Of a stretch of DNA of 64,000 nucleotides, positions 7,185 to 15,777 are shown in pieces. Under the pieces are notes generated by a model that was not told the DNA's origin, did not search any database, and saw only the letters and a list, made by a program, of their open reading frames with translations. How positions within the stretch are numbered: the first letter of the stretch is position 1; each line of letters begins with the position of its first letter. Both the position numbers and the translations under genes were made by a program. The stretch is from JBAZWV01 sp041660225 (GTDB lineage: Bacteria; Patescibacteriota; Patescibacteriia; 2-12-FULL-60-25), in assembly GCA_041660225.1 (NCBI GenBank), contig JBAZWV010000001.1:372001-436000 (forward strand). The letters run 5' to 3'.

Positions 7185-8066
7185 GTGAGCACATTCTACG
7201 AAAAACTTCAGGCAAACAATGCCGCCGGACGATACGCATGCGCCGGGCTCGATCCGGTCGATTCCAAAATTCCGGAAGATTTGCGAGCGCTCTGGGAAAA
7301 CGACACGCTCATAGCGTGGTGTACATTCCTCTATGAGCTCATTCGCGCATCCGAAACGCACGCTGCGGCGTTCAAGCCAAATTTGGCATTCTTCCTCGCC
7401 AGAGGATATCGCGGCCTCCGTTTCCTTGAAGACGTGTGCCAACATATTCATGATACGGCGCCACATGCGCTGCTCATCCTCGACATGAAGGTCGGCGACA
7501 TCGCGGATACCAACGCGGGCTACGTCGAGTTCGCCTTCAACATCTGCAAGGCGGATGCGATCACGATCCATCCGTACCTTGGCTACGAAGCGATGAAACC
7601 GTTTCTCGCTGATCCGAATCGCGGAGCATTTGTCCTCGCAAAGACCTCGAATCCGGGTTCGGGAGAATTCCAGGATCTGCTCGTTCAGGAAAGCGGGCTT
7701 CCGCTCTACGCTCACGTTTCCCGAAACATTCAGCGCCATTGGAACGAGAATGCGAACTGCGGACTCGTCGTCGGTGCGACCTATCCGACACAGCTTGAAA
7801 AAGTCGTCGTCGTCGCTCCCAATCTTCCAATCCTCATCCCGGGCATCGGCAAGCAAGGAGGTGATCTCGAAACCATCGTTCGTGCCGTCACGAGTAACGG
7901 CCCGTCGACACCCTTCATCCTCAACCAGTCCTCCGGATTCATGTACGCGTCTGGCGGCGAGGATTTTGCGGAAGCTGGAGCAAAGGTTCTTCAGAAAATG
8001 AACGAGGGGGTCCAAAACATCCTCTCTCCCGTCATCGCCGATGACGCAACCGTCGTCCCCTCCTGA
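7185..8066 (+). CDS. pyrF: Orotidine 5'-phosphate decarboxylase (type 2)
   Basis: Converts OMP to UMP, the last step of de novo pyrimidine synthesis. 293 residues, the size of the longer type-2 enzymes. Key segments are CAGLDPV near the N-terminus, FKPNLAFF, and the active-site strand LDMKVGDI (99-106) with Lys102 and Asp105; many relatives have K-R-G-D here. A-K-T-S-N-P-G-S-G and the phosphate-binding I-P-G-I-G-K-Q-G follow. The start is GTG, chosen for the AGGAGGT ribosome site 5-6 nt upstream. It has its own promoter and is bracketed by terminators, so it is probably monocistronic. No other pyrimidine gene is in the window. Confidence 0.93.
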   Translation: MSTFYEKLQANNAAGRYACAGLDPVDSKIPEDLRALWENDTLIAWCTFLYELIRASETHAAAFKPNLAFFLARGYRGLRFLEDVCQHIHDTAPHALLILDMKVGDIADTNAGYVEFAFNICKADAITIHPYLGYEAMKPFLADPNRGAFVLAKTSNPGSGEFQDLLVQESGLPLYAHVSRNIQRHWNENANCGLVVGATYPTQLEKVVVVAPNLPILIPGIGKQGGDLETIVRAVTSNGPSTPFILNQSSGFMYASGGEDFAEAGAKVLQKMNEGVQNILSPVIADDATVVPS

Positions 8067-8086
8067 TTCGGAGGGGTTTTTCTTTT
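8057..8086 (+). terminator. Terminator of pyrF
   Basis: CCCCTCC-TGATTC-GGAGGGG followed by TTTTTCTTTT. The stem begins inside the last codons of pyrF. Confidence 0.85.
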
Positions 8087-8116
8087 GCGTGCTACACTTC
8101 CAGCAAAGAAAACGGC

Positions 8117-10657
8117 ATGCCCCTCGCGAATCCTTCATCCACGCCCGCTTCGTCGCTCGCCTCTCTTTCGGTGACGGACGTTTTTGACAAACTTTCCGCC
8201 TCTCCAGAGGGATTGAGAGCCGACGAAGCCAAACGACGACTGAACCTCATCGGGAAAAATCGTCTGCCACGTCAAAAGAAACCGGGGCTCGCGCGTCGCA
8301 TCCTCGAACAACTCTTCAGTCCCCTCATTCTGATACTCCTCGCGGTCGCAGCGATCGTTCCGCTCCTCGGACATCCGACGGACGCGATCGTGATTTTGCT
8401 CGTTCTCGTTTTCAATACGACCGTTGGGGTGATCCAGGAAGGAAAGGCGTCGCGCGCACTGGAAGCGCTTGAGAAGACGCTCGTCGAAACGTGCACGGTG
8501 CGTCGTGATGGGACCGAGACGCGCGTTCCGATCGAAGATGTCGTCGTCGGTGACGTACTCATCCTCGAAGAAGGCGACCGGATTCCTGCTGACGGACGGT
8601 TTATTGAAGTAAGTGGACTGCGCGTGGATGAAGCGGCGCTCACCGGAGAATCAACGCCCGTCGATAAGACGGCCGAAACCCTGTCTGAAGGCACGCGTAC
8701 GGCTCTGGGTGACATCGTGAACGCAGGATTTGCGCATACGCACGTCGTCGCCGGACGCGGCGTCCTGCTTATAACGGCAACGGGAAGCGCCACGGAGGTC
8801 GGTCAGATTGCATCTGCCCTGTCCGGCGCGCAGACCGAACCGCCGCTTGCAAAAAAAGTGAAAAAACTAAGCCGACTCATCGCGCTTGTCGTCATGATCT
8901 TTTCGGCAGCGCTCTTCATCGTCGGGATCCTCGCCGGTCGTCCTCCGCTGACGCTCTTTGCGACCGTAATGAGTCTTGCTGTCTCCATCATTCCGGAAGG
9001 ATTACCAATCGTGCTCACGCTTGTGCTCGCGCGAGGGGTGTCGCACATGGCGAAGAAGAATGCCGTCGTCAAAAAACTGAATGCCGTCGAAGGACTGGGA
9101 CAGGTTCAGGTCATTTGCACGGACAAAACCGGAACGCTCACGACGAATCATCTGACGGTGCAACGCGCGTGGGGAAACGGAGACTGGAACGAGAGTGATC
9201 CGGGTCTTGTACGCGCCGCTGCGTTCTTCGGTGACAATGCAAAAGATCCGATCAACGCCGCGCTCCTCGCCTTCGCGACGCGCGCCGGTAGCTCCAAAGA
9301 CGGCTGGACCCGCATTGAAGAAAAACCGTTCAATTATGAAACGCGTCACCGCAGTATTCGCGCGGAACGGGGTGGCGAGCGACTTGCCTGCATGGCGGGA
9401 AGTCCGGAAGGTGTGATCACGGCATGCGAGGTAGATGAAACGGAACGCAAAACGATCCAAACGGCCATCTCGGAAGCTGCGCGACAGGGGCTTCGCGTCA
9501 TCGCACTTGCATCGCGTGACGGAAATCTTCCGCTTGATAACAAAACGCCGTGGTCGTTTTCCGGATTCGTGGCCATGGGCGATACGCTCCGTCCGCGAGT
9601 CGTAGAAAGCGTTGCGTGGTGCCATGCACAGGGCATCCGCGTTGTGATGATCACGGGCGATCATCCCGAAACCGCGCTCGCGATCGCAAAAAGCGCAGGT
9701 ATCGCGGATAAAACATCCGAAGTGCTGAACGGGACGGAACTCGAAACGATGGACGACGCGGCGCTTGCCGCCCGTTTGGACGGCGTGCGCGTGTTCTCGC
9801 GCATTGCCCCGACGCACAAGCTCCGCATCATCAACGCCTATCGCGCGCTCGGACTCATTACCGCGATGACGGGCGACGGCGTGAACGATGCACCCGCGCT
9901 CCACCGTGCCGATATTGGAATCGCAATGGGAAAAAGCGGAACGGATGTCGCACGCGAAGCCGCGCATCTCGTACTGATGGATGACAACTTCGCGACAATC
10001 ATCGACGCGATCAAAGAAGGCCGGGCAACGGTTGCGAATGTGCGGCGCGTCATCATGTACCTGTTCTCAACAAGCTTTGCCGAAGCTGCGCTCATCACGG
10101 CAACGCTTCTCGCCGGTTTTCCGCTCCCCCTCCTTCCCGGCCAAATCATCTGGATCAATCTTGTAACCGATAGCTTCCTCGATATCTCTCTCGGCCTCGA
10201 ACCCGCACACGGTACCCGCGAGCAACCGACCGGTGCCCTCATCGACCGACGCTCCGTTGTTCGCATGTTCCTCCTGGGCGGCACAATGGCCGTAGGCACG
10301 TTCGCGGTCTATGCGAACGCCCTGGGAGACTCGACAGCTCATCTTCAAACCATCACGCTCACGACGCTCGCAGCATTCCAATGGATGAATGCGTGGAATG
10401 CGCGCAGTGAAACACGTTCCTTGGGAGAGCTCTCCCCATTTTCAAACAAGCCACTCCTCGCGGCGACGGGAATCGTTGTCACACTCCAGCTCATCGCCGT
10501 CTATGCTCCTCCGTTCCAAGCCCTTCTCGGCACTGTCCCACTCTCATTCGCGGATTGGGGCATCGTTCTTGGACTTTCGAGCACCGTCATCCTCGTAGAC
10601 GAAATCTGGAAAAAAGCACGCCATAAGGCGCGCGGCAAAAAAGCGGTGATCGCTTAA
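8117..10657 (+). CDS. P-type cation-transporting ATPase (P2, Ca2+-type)
   Basis: Membrane ion pump of 846 residues, probably exporting Ca2+ or another cation. In order it shows an N-terminal cation-ATPase domain, two helices, the actuator TGES (176-179), the M4 motif I-P-E-G-L-P that marks P2 pumps, the phosphorylated Asp336 in DKTGTLT, the hinge TGDGVNDAP (585-593), and a C-terminal group of membrane helices. P-E-G-L favours Ca2+-type pumps, but the exact ion is not decided. A -10-like TACACT (8093-8098) lies 18 nt upstream. The stop codon directly abuts the stop of trmD on the other strand, with no terminator between. Confidence 0.92.
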   Translation: MPLANPSSTPASSLASLSVTDVFDKLSASPEGLRADEAKRRLNLIGKNRLPRQKKPGLARRILEQLFSPLILILLAVAAIVPLLGHPTDAIVILLVLVFNTTVGVIQEGKASRALEALEKTLVETCTVRRDGTETRVPIEDVVVGDVLILEEGDRIPADGRFIEVSGLRVDEAALTGESTPVDKTAETLSEGTRTALGDIVNAGFAHTHVVAGRGVLLITATGSATEVGQIASALSGAQTEPPLAKKVKKLSRLIALVVMIFSAALFIVGILAGRPPLTLFATVMSLAVSIIPEGLPIVLTLVLARGVSHMAKKNAVVKKLNAVEGLGQVQVICTDKTGTLTTNHLTVQRAWGNGDWNESDPGLVRAAAFFGDNAKDPINAALLAFATRAGSSKDGWTRIEEKPFNYETRHRSIRAERGGERLACMAGSPEGVITACEVDETERKTIQTAISEAARQGLRVIALASRDGNLPLDNKTPWSFSGFVAMGDTLRPRVVESVAWCHAQGIRVVMITGDHPETALAIAKSAGIADKTSEVLNGTELETMDDAALAARLDGVRVFSRIAPTHKLRIINAYRALGLITAMTGDGVNDAPALHRADIGIAMGKSGTDVAREAAHLVLMDDNFATIIDAIKEGRATVANVRRVIMYLFSTSFAEAALITATLLAGFPLPLLPGQIIWINLVTDSFLDISLGLEPAHGTREQPTGALIDRRSVVRMFLLGGTMAVGTFAVYANALGDSTAHLQTITLTTLAAFQWMNAWNARSETRSLGELSPFSNKPLLAATGIVVTLQLIAVYAPPFQALLGTVPLSFADWGIVLGLSSTVILVDEIWKKARHKARGKKAVIA

Positions 10658-11350
10658 TTATTTCGACTCTCCCTTGCGCCACGCTTCGATATTTTTGTGA
10701 TGTCCGGATAGTAATTCTTTCGGTACGTTCCATCCGTTATAGTCTTCCGGGCGAGTGAACTGCGGATATTCGTGATCCATGCCTTCGCTCCAGGATTCCT
10801 GGTCGAGCGAGGCTTCTTTCCCAAGAACGCCGGGACGGAGCCGCGCGACGGCATCGGTCATCACGAGCGCCGCAAGCTCACCACCGGTCATCACGTACGG
10901 CCCGACGGACATTTCTTCATCAACAAGGTGCGTGGCGACGCGTTCATCGACTCCTTCGTAGCGTCCGCACAAAAAGACGAGACGATCGTACTTCGCAAGA
11001 CGATGTGCTTCTTTCTGCGTGAATGGCGTTCCTTTCGCGCTCGTCAAAATGACATGCGTCTTTTTCGCGGCAGCCGTCTTTTTTCCCTGTTTCGTCCGAA
11101 GCTTCATCGCAACAAGCGCGCGGTGGAACGGCTCCACTTTCATGAGCATTCCCGGCCCGCCGCCATAGGCTTTGTCATCCACGCGACGATGCTTGTCGTT
11201 GGACCAATCGCGGAGTTGATGTGCGCGCACATCGAGCAGCTTCGCCTTTTGCGCGCGACCGAGAATCGAAAGATCGGCATACGCCGAAATCATCTCGGGG
11301 AACACCGAGAGCACGTCGACGCGCAATGATTTCACTTTTTTGGAAGCCAT
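10658..11350 (-). CDS. trmD: TrmD, tRNA (guanine-37-N1) methyltransferase
   Basis: Makes m1G37 in tRNAs with G36, preventing frameshifts. 230 residues, a full-length SPOUT enzyme, with Y-G-G-G-P-G-M-L near 58-66, LCGRYEGVDERV, and the trefoil knot SVGPYVMTGGELAALVM. The ATG at 11350 begins only 4 nt after the base of a strong hairpin and has no Shine-Dalgarno; the frame is open upstream but unrelated. It follows rpsP and a KH gene in the same direction, the classic order but without rimM. Read-through from that operon or a leaderless transcript are both possible. Confidence 0.95.
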   Translation of the reverse strand: MASKKVKSLRVDVLSVFPEMISAYADLSILGRAQKAKLLDVRAHQLRDWSNDKHRRVDDKAYGGGPGMLMKVEPFHRALVAMKLRTKQGKKTAAAKKTHVILTSAKGTPFTQKEAHRLAKYDRLVFLCGRYEGVDERVATHLVDEEMSVGPYVMTGGELAALVMTDAVARLRPGVLGKEASLDQESWSEGMDHEYPQFTRPEDYNGWNVPKELLSGHHKNIEAWRKGESK

Positions 11351-11354
11351 ACAA

Positions 11355-11380
11355 AAACCGTGGGAATGGTCCCACGGTTT
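11355..11380 (-). terminator. Terminator-like hairpin directly before trmD
   Basis: AAACCGTGGGA/TCCCACGGTTT stem with a 4-nt loop and, on the minus strand, TTTTTGT running into the trmD ATG. It follows the KH gene by 16 nt. It could end the rpsP-khpA message or control trmD. Confidence 0.75.
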
Positions 11381-11396
11381 TGCGTTTTGATCAATG

Positions 11397-11786
11397 TTAG
11401 ATCCCGAGATCTGCGAGGTCCGAATCGGACACGAGACCGGCGTCACCATGACGGGCTTCCGGACGGGATTCCTGTCGAGGTTCCATCGGGCGTTCCTCGG
11501 AACCGCGGGATTCACGGTGGGCCTGGCGTGCGCCATCCGGTTCGTAAATCTTGAGGTTGACCCGGGCATTATCTTTTGCGCCGACGATCTTGAGCAAGAT
11601 GCGGAGCGCGCGGGCGGTCTGACCCTGGCGGCCGATGACGTAGCCCATGTCATCCTGGTTGATGTGGAGGGTGATCAGGACACCGCGTTCGTCGATGGTC
11701 CGTTCACTCTTCACGTCTTCCGGATGGTTCACGATGGATTTCACCACGTACTCAATAAACTCCTGATCCTTAAACGTTTCTGCCAT
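11397..11786 (-). CDS. khpA: KH-domain RNA-binding protein (KhpA/YlqC family)
   Basis: Single KH domain protein that binds RNA. KhpA in other bacteria partners with KhpB and affects cell-division mRNAs. Residues 1-80 are the family core, with the KH signature GYVIGRQGQTARALRILL (about 48-65). At 129 residues it is longer than the usual 76-85: residues 85-129 are a Glu/Arg-rich, probably disordered tail (many R-E-S/R-P repeats). It lies between rpsP and trmD, its usual place, about 87 nt after rpsP. A terminator-like hairpin follows. Confidence 0.88.
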   Translation of the reverse strand: MAETFKDQEFIEYVVKSIVNHPEDVKSERTIDERGVLITLHINQDDMGYVIGRQGQTARALRILLKIVGAKDNARVNLKIYEPDGARQAHRESRGSEERPMEPRQESRPEARHGDAGLVSDSDLADLGI

Positions 11787-11860
11787 AGCGTGTGTTTATG
11801 TGTGAATTGACACCCGACACCCGGATGTTCGCAAAAAGGATAGCAAGGGCCGGGGTAAAA

Positions 11861-11880
11861 GAAAAGGCGCCTATTAGGCG
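11861..11880 (-). terminator. Weak hairpin at the rpsP stop
   Basis: CGCCT-AAT-AGGCG overlapping the rpsP stop, followed by CCTTTTCTTTT on the minus strand. It could partly terminate after rpsP. Confidence 0.35.
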
Positions 11881-12185
11881 GCCTGTTTCTTTGCCAGCTT
11901 TTCCTTGCGGCGCTTGGAAATCTTTACTTTGAGACGCTTGGGGCCATCGACGATCTTGAGATCGCTCAAAAGGTTCCAAACGGTGTCGGAGGCCTGGGCT
12001 CCCTTCGAGAGCCAGTGCTTCACGCGTTCTGCGTTGAAGGTTACGGTCGCCGGATTGGTGCGCGGGTTGTAGTTTCCGAGGATTTCGAGCGCGCGGCCCC
12101 ATGGGTCACGGCCTTTTTCGGAGACGATGAGTCGGTAGATCGGCTGCTTGCGCTTGCCGACGCGCGACAGACGGAGAGTCAACAT
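11874..12185 (-). CDS. rpsP: 30S ribosomal protein S16
   Basis: Small-subunit ribosomal protein bound to 16S rRNA. 103 residues. The N-terminus is canonical (M-L-T-L-R-L-S-R-V-G-K-R-K-Q-P-I-Y-R), followed by R-D-P-W-G-R-A-L-E-I-L-G-N-Y-N-P. It ends in a lysine-rich tail that is longer than in the shortest homologues. It is first in the rpsP-khpA-(trmD) cluster. A near-consensus promoter precedes it with a leader of about 75 nt that contains a small hairpin (AGGGT-CTGGTA-ACCCT), which may be a control site. Confidence 0.97.
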   Translation of the reverse strand: MLTLRLSRVGKRKQPIYRLIVSEKGRDPWGRALEILGNYNPRTNPATVTFNAERVKHWLSKGAQASDTVWNLLSDLKIVDGPKRLKVKISKRRKEKLAKKQAA

Positions 12186-12263
12186 GTTGGGATAGAATGA
12201 TGAAGATTGAAAGGCGGAGGAGGGTTACCAGACCCTGTCCGCGACGAGCATTACGGTGCCGAG

Positions 12264-12292
12264 ATGATAGGAAAAATGGCCGCTTTTGTCAA
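12264..12292 (-). promoter_or_regulatory. Promoter of the rpsP cluster
   Basis: Perfect TTGACA, 17-nt spacer, TATCAT on the minus strand. Confidence 0.85.
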
Positions 12293-12300
12293 CCCCTCAA

Positions 12301-12328
12301 ACCAAAACCCCTCCGTGGATCGGAGGGG
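12301..12328 (-). terminator. Terminator of the Ala-rich secreted protein gene
   Basis: CCCCTCCG-loop-CGGAGGGG then TTTTGGTTT on the minus strand, 24 nt past the stop. Confidence 0.8.
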
Positions 12329-12352
12329 CTGAATGGATCGGGAAGCCTGTAA

Positions 12353-13135
12353 TTACGAGTTGCTTCCAAGCGCGGCGCGGGCGGCTTTGAGCGCTTTGAG
12401 AGCGGCTTCGTGGGCGGCCTTGAAATCGGCGCGGGCTTTTTCGAATGCGGCGTTACGGACACGCTTCGCAGCGAGGACCGTGTCGACGTACGTCTTCTCG
12501 GCGGTGCGGAGCTCTGTGCTCGCCGTTTCGTGGGCGGACTTCACAGCCTTGCGGAAGGTTTCGCGAGCGGCGCGAACTTCGTCCGGCGTTCCGTTGCACT
12601 TCGTCTTGAACTCGGCGATTGCGGCATCAACGGCTGCGCGTCGCTTCGCGATTGCGGCATCAACGGAAGCCATGCGGGCATCGTGTGCTTTGACCACGAC
12701 TTCGCGGAACGCGGCGACAGCGGCGTCATGTGCAGCGCGGCGAGCTTTGATCGCGGCTTCCATGGCGGCGCGGTACGCGGCGATTGCGGGCTTGAGCGCT
12801 TCCGGCGTTTTTTCGTTCACCTTTGAAACGCGTTCGGCGAGCTTGCGATCGGCTTCAGCCTGGCGTTCGTTCGTCTTGGCATCGCGATCCGCGAGACCTT
12901 CGCTGTATCGCTTGTTCCAGTCGGCGCGCGTTTTGGATAGACGCTGTTCACCATCGTTGCGGAGTTTCGCGAGACGACCTTCGTTATCGACGACGCGTGT
13001 GTCGCAAACGGCGATCTTGCGATCGGCTGCGACCTCCACGGAATGATCTTCTCCTTCGTGGGCGAACGTCGCAACCGGAGCCGCGAGGGCCATGGTCATC
13101 GAAGCGACGGACATGAGAGCAATGGACTTTTTCAT
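12353..13135 (-). CDS. Exported Ala-rich coiled-coil protein
   Basis: No known function. 260 residues with a clear Sec signal peptide (M-K-K-S-I-A-L then a hydrophobic core to A-T-F-A, cleavage near 25). The mature part starts H-E-G-E-D-H and is then almost entirely alpha-helical, rich in Ala, Lys, Glu and Arg with heptad-like spacing (for example A-A-I-A-K-R-R-A-A-V-D-A-A-I-A-E-F). Only two cysteines are present. It is likely a long helical rod in the cell envelope or outside the cell. It is monocistronic, with a -10 box 33 nt before the start and a strong terminator. Family unknown; low-complexity composition will give spurious database hits. Confidence 0.8.
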   Translation of the reverse strand: MKKSIALMSVASMTMALAAPVATFAHEGEDHSVEVAADRKIAVCDTRVVDNEGRLAKLRNDGEQRLSKTRADWNKRYSEGLADRDAKTNERQAEADRKLAERVSKVNEKTPEALKPAIAAYRAAMEAAIKARRAAHDAAVAAFREVVVKAHDARMASVDAAIAKRRAAVDAAIAEFKTKCNGTPDEVRAARETFRKAVKSAHETASTELRTAEKTYVDTVLAAKRVRNAAFEKARADFKAAHEAALKALKAARAALGSNS

Positions 13136-13168
13136 AGAAAAAAGGTGTGAATGAATGAGTACGCAACC

Positions 13169-13174
13169 ATTGTA
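13169..13174 (-). promoter_or_regulatory. -10 box of the Ala-rich protein gene
   Basis: GGTACAAT on the minus strand, 33 nt before the ATG at 13135; no good -35 box. Confidence 0.45.
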
Positions 13175-13193
13175 CCTGTGTTTGGACAGGATG

Positions 13194-14426
13194 TTACATC
13201 CCCTTTTGGATGAGGGCTGCGTCGATACGCTCGACCGCGAGCAAAAATGCGGCTTCGCGATAGGTTGAACCGGTTTTTCTTGCTGTCCCGATCACGCCAT
13301 CACACGCGTCCTTCATGATCGCTTCGAGACGCGTCAGCACTTCCCCTTCAGACCAATGCTCGTTGGTACGATTCTGCATCCACTCGAGAAACGACACGGT
13401 GACACCACCTGCGTTCGTGAGCACATCAGGAATCACGATGACGCCATTCTTCGCAAGGATCGCATCCGCCTCCGGTGTCGTGGGCCCATTCGCGACTTCG
13501 AGAATCATCTTCGCATTCACATCGGCCGCGTTGTCGGCGGTAACTTGGTTTTCAAGAGCGGATGGCACGAGCACGCCGCACGGAAGCGCAAGGAGTTCGG
13601 CGTTCGTGATGGAGCGAGCGCTTCCAAATTTGGCGACATGACCCGTCTCTTTCTTGTGAGCGATGAGCGCGGGAATATCAAGACCATTTTCGTCGTGGAT
13701 CGCACCTGAGGAGTCGGAAACCGCGACGACCATGTAGCCATGGATATGAAAGAGGCGTGCGATCTCTTGTCCGGCGTTGCCGAATCCCTGAACCGCTACC
13801 GTCGCGGTCTCCAAGTCCATGCCGTGGGCTTCACGAAACGCTTCGAAGACACGGAAGGCGCCGTGTCCGGTCGCCGCCGCACGTCCTTCGGAGCCGCCAT
13901 GCGGAATGGATTTGCCGGTCACGATCGCAGGAGCGTCCATTCCAGTCAGTTTCTCATATTCATCCTTGATCCAGTCCATGATTTGTGGCGTCGTGTTCAC
14001 ATCCGGAGCCGGAACATCTTTGTCCGGACCGATGACATCGTAAATCGCCCCCGTGAAGGCCCGCGTCAGACGTTCAAGCTCGCCCTTCGACAACGTTTTC
14101 GGATCAACCGTCACGCCACCCTTGCCTCCGCCGAATGGAATATCGACAACCGCGCACTTGATCGCCATCCAAAACGAAAGCGCTTTCACTTCGTCGAGAT
14201 CAACGTTCTGATGATACCGAATCCCGCCCTTGTACGGACCGCGCGCACTGGAATATTGAACGCGATAGGCGTGAAAGATCCGCGTCGATCCATCATCCAT
14301 CCGAACCGGAAACGACACGTCGATAACACGTTCCGGATGATGGAGTCGATCCAACACAAACGGACGGATGGAGGATCCGGCAACCGCAGCTTCAAGCTGC
14401 TTCATCGCATTGGTGAAGGCGGACAT
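13194..14426 (-). CDS. gdhA: Glutamate dehydrogenase (Glu/Leu/Phe/Val family)
   Basis: Interconverts glutamate and 2-oxoglutarate plus ammonia with NAD(P). 410 residues, typical of the hexameric bacterial/archaeal class. GPYKGGIRYH (63-72) binds substrate, and PFGGGKGGV (97-105) holds the catalytic Lys102. The Rossmann half has VAVQGFGNAG. It lies 17 nt after trxB in the same direction, so trxA-trxB-gdhA may be one operon. Cofactor preference cannot be read with certainty. In a lineage with little amino acid synthesis, it may serve catabolism or nitrogen balance. Confidence 0.95.
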   Translation of the reverse strand: MSAFTNAMKQLEAAVAGSSIRPFVLDRLHHPERVIDVSFPVRMDDGSTRIFHAYRVQYSSARGPYKGGIRYHQNVDLDEVKALSFWMAIKCAVVDIPFGGGKGGVTVDPKTLSKGELERLTRAFTGAIYDVIGPDKDVPAPDVNTTPQIMDWIKDEYEKLTGMDAPAIVTGKSIPHGGSEGRAAATGHGAFRVFEAFREAHGMDLETATVAVQGFGNAGQEIARLFHIHGYMVVAVSDSSGAIHDENGLDIPALIAHKKETGHVAKFGSARSITNAELLALPCGVLVPSALENQVTADNAADVNAKMILEVANGPTTPEADAILAKNGVIVIPDVLTNAGGVTVSFLEWMQNRTNEHWSEGEVLTRLEAIMKDACDGVIGTARKTGSTYREAAFLLAVERIDAALIQKGM

Positions 14427-14443
14427 AAATGGAGGTAGAAAGA

Positions 14444-15370
14444 TTATTCCTGATCTGCGAGAAACCGCTCCGCCTCAAGCGCGGCCATACAACCCGTTCC
14501 CGCAGCCGTGATGGCTTGGCGGTACTTGGCGTCTTGGACGTCGCCGGCGGCGAAGACACCTTCGATGTTTGTTTTGGTCGTTCCGGGGACGGTTGTAATG
14601 TAGCCTTTTTCATCGAGGTCGATGACACCTTTGAAGAGCTCCGTGTTCGGCACGTGGCCGATTGCCGCGAAGACGCCGTCGATTTCCATTTCGCGTTCTT
14701 CGCCCGTGACCGTGTCTTTCAGACGCACACCTGTAACGCGGTTCTTTTCAACGCCGAGGATATCGATGACTTCCGCGTTCCAGATGACGTTGATTTTCGG
14801 ATTGTTCAAAACGCGTTCCTGCATGATCTTGGAGGCACGGAATCCGTCGCGACGATGGACGATCGTAACGGACGATGCGAAGCGCGTGAGGAACATGGAT
14901 TCTTCCATGGCCGAGTCTCCCCCGCCGACGACGATCACACGTTTCTCTTTGAAAAAGAATCCGTCGCATGTCGCGCAGGCAGAGACGCCTTTTCCGTAGA
15001 GTTGTTTTTCACTTTCGAGTCCAAGACGACGCGCGGTTGCACCCGTCGTGATCACGACGGTTTCAGCTTCGATGGTTTTTCCTTTTGAGACGAGCTTGAA
15101 TGGGCGCGACGAAAAATCCACGCTCTCAATACGTTCCGAAACGATCTCGGTACCGAAGCGTTTGGCTTGGTCACGAAACTTTTGCATCATCTCCGGACCC
15201 ATCACGCCGTCCGGGAAGCCCGGAAAGTTTTCGACGTCGGTTGTGGTCATGAGCTGGCCGCCCGGTTCGGCGCCTTCAAAGAGGATCGGCGACAAATTGG
15301 CGCGCGCAGCGTAAATCGCGGCGGTCCAACCGGCGGGACCGGAGCCGATGATGGCGATCTTATGCGACAT
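14444..15370 (-). CDS. trxB: Thioredoxin reductase
   Basis: FAD/NADPH enzyme that reduces thioredoxin. 308 residues, the low-molecular-weight bacterial type. The FAD site GSGPAG is at 9-14, the redox pair C132-A-T-C135 lies in ACATCDG, the NADPH site is VVGGGDSAMEE, and A-A-G-D-V lies near the C-terminus. The ATG at 15370 overlaps the end of trxA by 11 bp, so translation is coupled. An upstream in-frame extension only reads through trxA in another frame. Confidence 0.96.
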   Translation of the reverse strand: MSHKIAIIGSGPAGWTAAIYAARANLSPILFEGAEPGGQLMTTTDVENFPGFPDGVMGPEMMQKFRDQAKRFGTEIVSERIESVDFSSRPFKLVSKGKTIEAETVVITTGATARRLGLESEKQLYGKGVSACATCDGFFFKEKRVIVVGGGDSAMEESMFLTRFASSVTIVHRRDGFRASKIMQERVLNNPKINVIWNAEVIDILGVEKNRVTGVRLKDTVTGEEREMEIDGVFAAIGHVPNTELFKGVIDLDEKGYITTVPGTTKTNIEGVFAAGDVQDAKYRQAITAAGTGCMAALEAERFLADQE

Positions 15371-15683
15371 GTTTCGCGATGCGTTCTTTGAGAGCGTCTT
15401 TTTCCATCGAGCCGCGAATTTCTTCCACGACTTCGCCGTTCTTATACACGATGAAGCTCGGGATCGACATGACGGAATACGCCATGGCGGTCTGCCCGTT
15501 TTCATCGACGTTCAATTTTCCGATTTTGATCTTCGCGGAATCCATTTCGTTTGCGATCTCTTCCAGAATCGGACCCATGACGAGGCACGGTGCGCACCAC
15601 GGCGCCCAAAAATCGACCACGACCGGAACCGGGGATTTCAAGACATCGGTTTCAAAGTTGGCATCGGTAAAGGTATGTTCCAT
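15360..15683 (-). CDS. trxA: Thioredoxin
   Basis: Cytosolic disulfide reductant. 107 residues from the ATG at 15683, with W-C-A-P-C (29-33) in place of the commoner W-C-G-P-C and the cis-proline loop S-I-P-S-F. A TTG three codons upstream is an alternative start. The start sits in a small inverted repeat (AGGCTT/AAGCCT). It is the first gene of trxA-trxB(-gdhA), overlaps trxB by 11 bp, and lies downstream of the infB terminator. Confidence 0.95.
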   Translation of the reverse strand: MEHTFTDANFETDVLKSPVPVVVDFWAPWCAPCLVMGPILEEIANEMDSAKIKIGKLNVDENGQTAMAYSVMSIPSFIVYKNGEVVEEIRGSMEKDALKERIAKHVA

Positions 15684-15750
15684 AGGCTTCAAGCCTACGC
15701 CGGACGTGCTCGAAAGGCAAGATGCAATATCAAGGTGACTTTACCGACCA

Positions 15751-15774
15751 AAAACGTCCCCGAAGGGACGTTTT
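15751..15774. terminator. Terminator of infB
   Basis: AAAACGTCCC-CGAA-GGGACGTTTT; symmetrical, with T-runs usable for leftward transcription just after the infB stop. Confidence 0.85.
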
Positions 15775-15777
15775 GTT

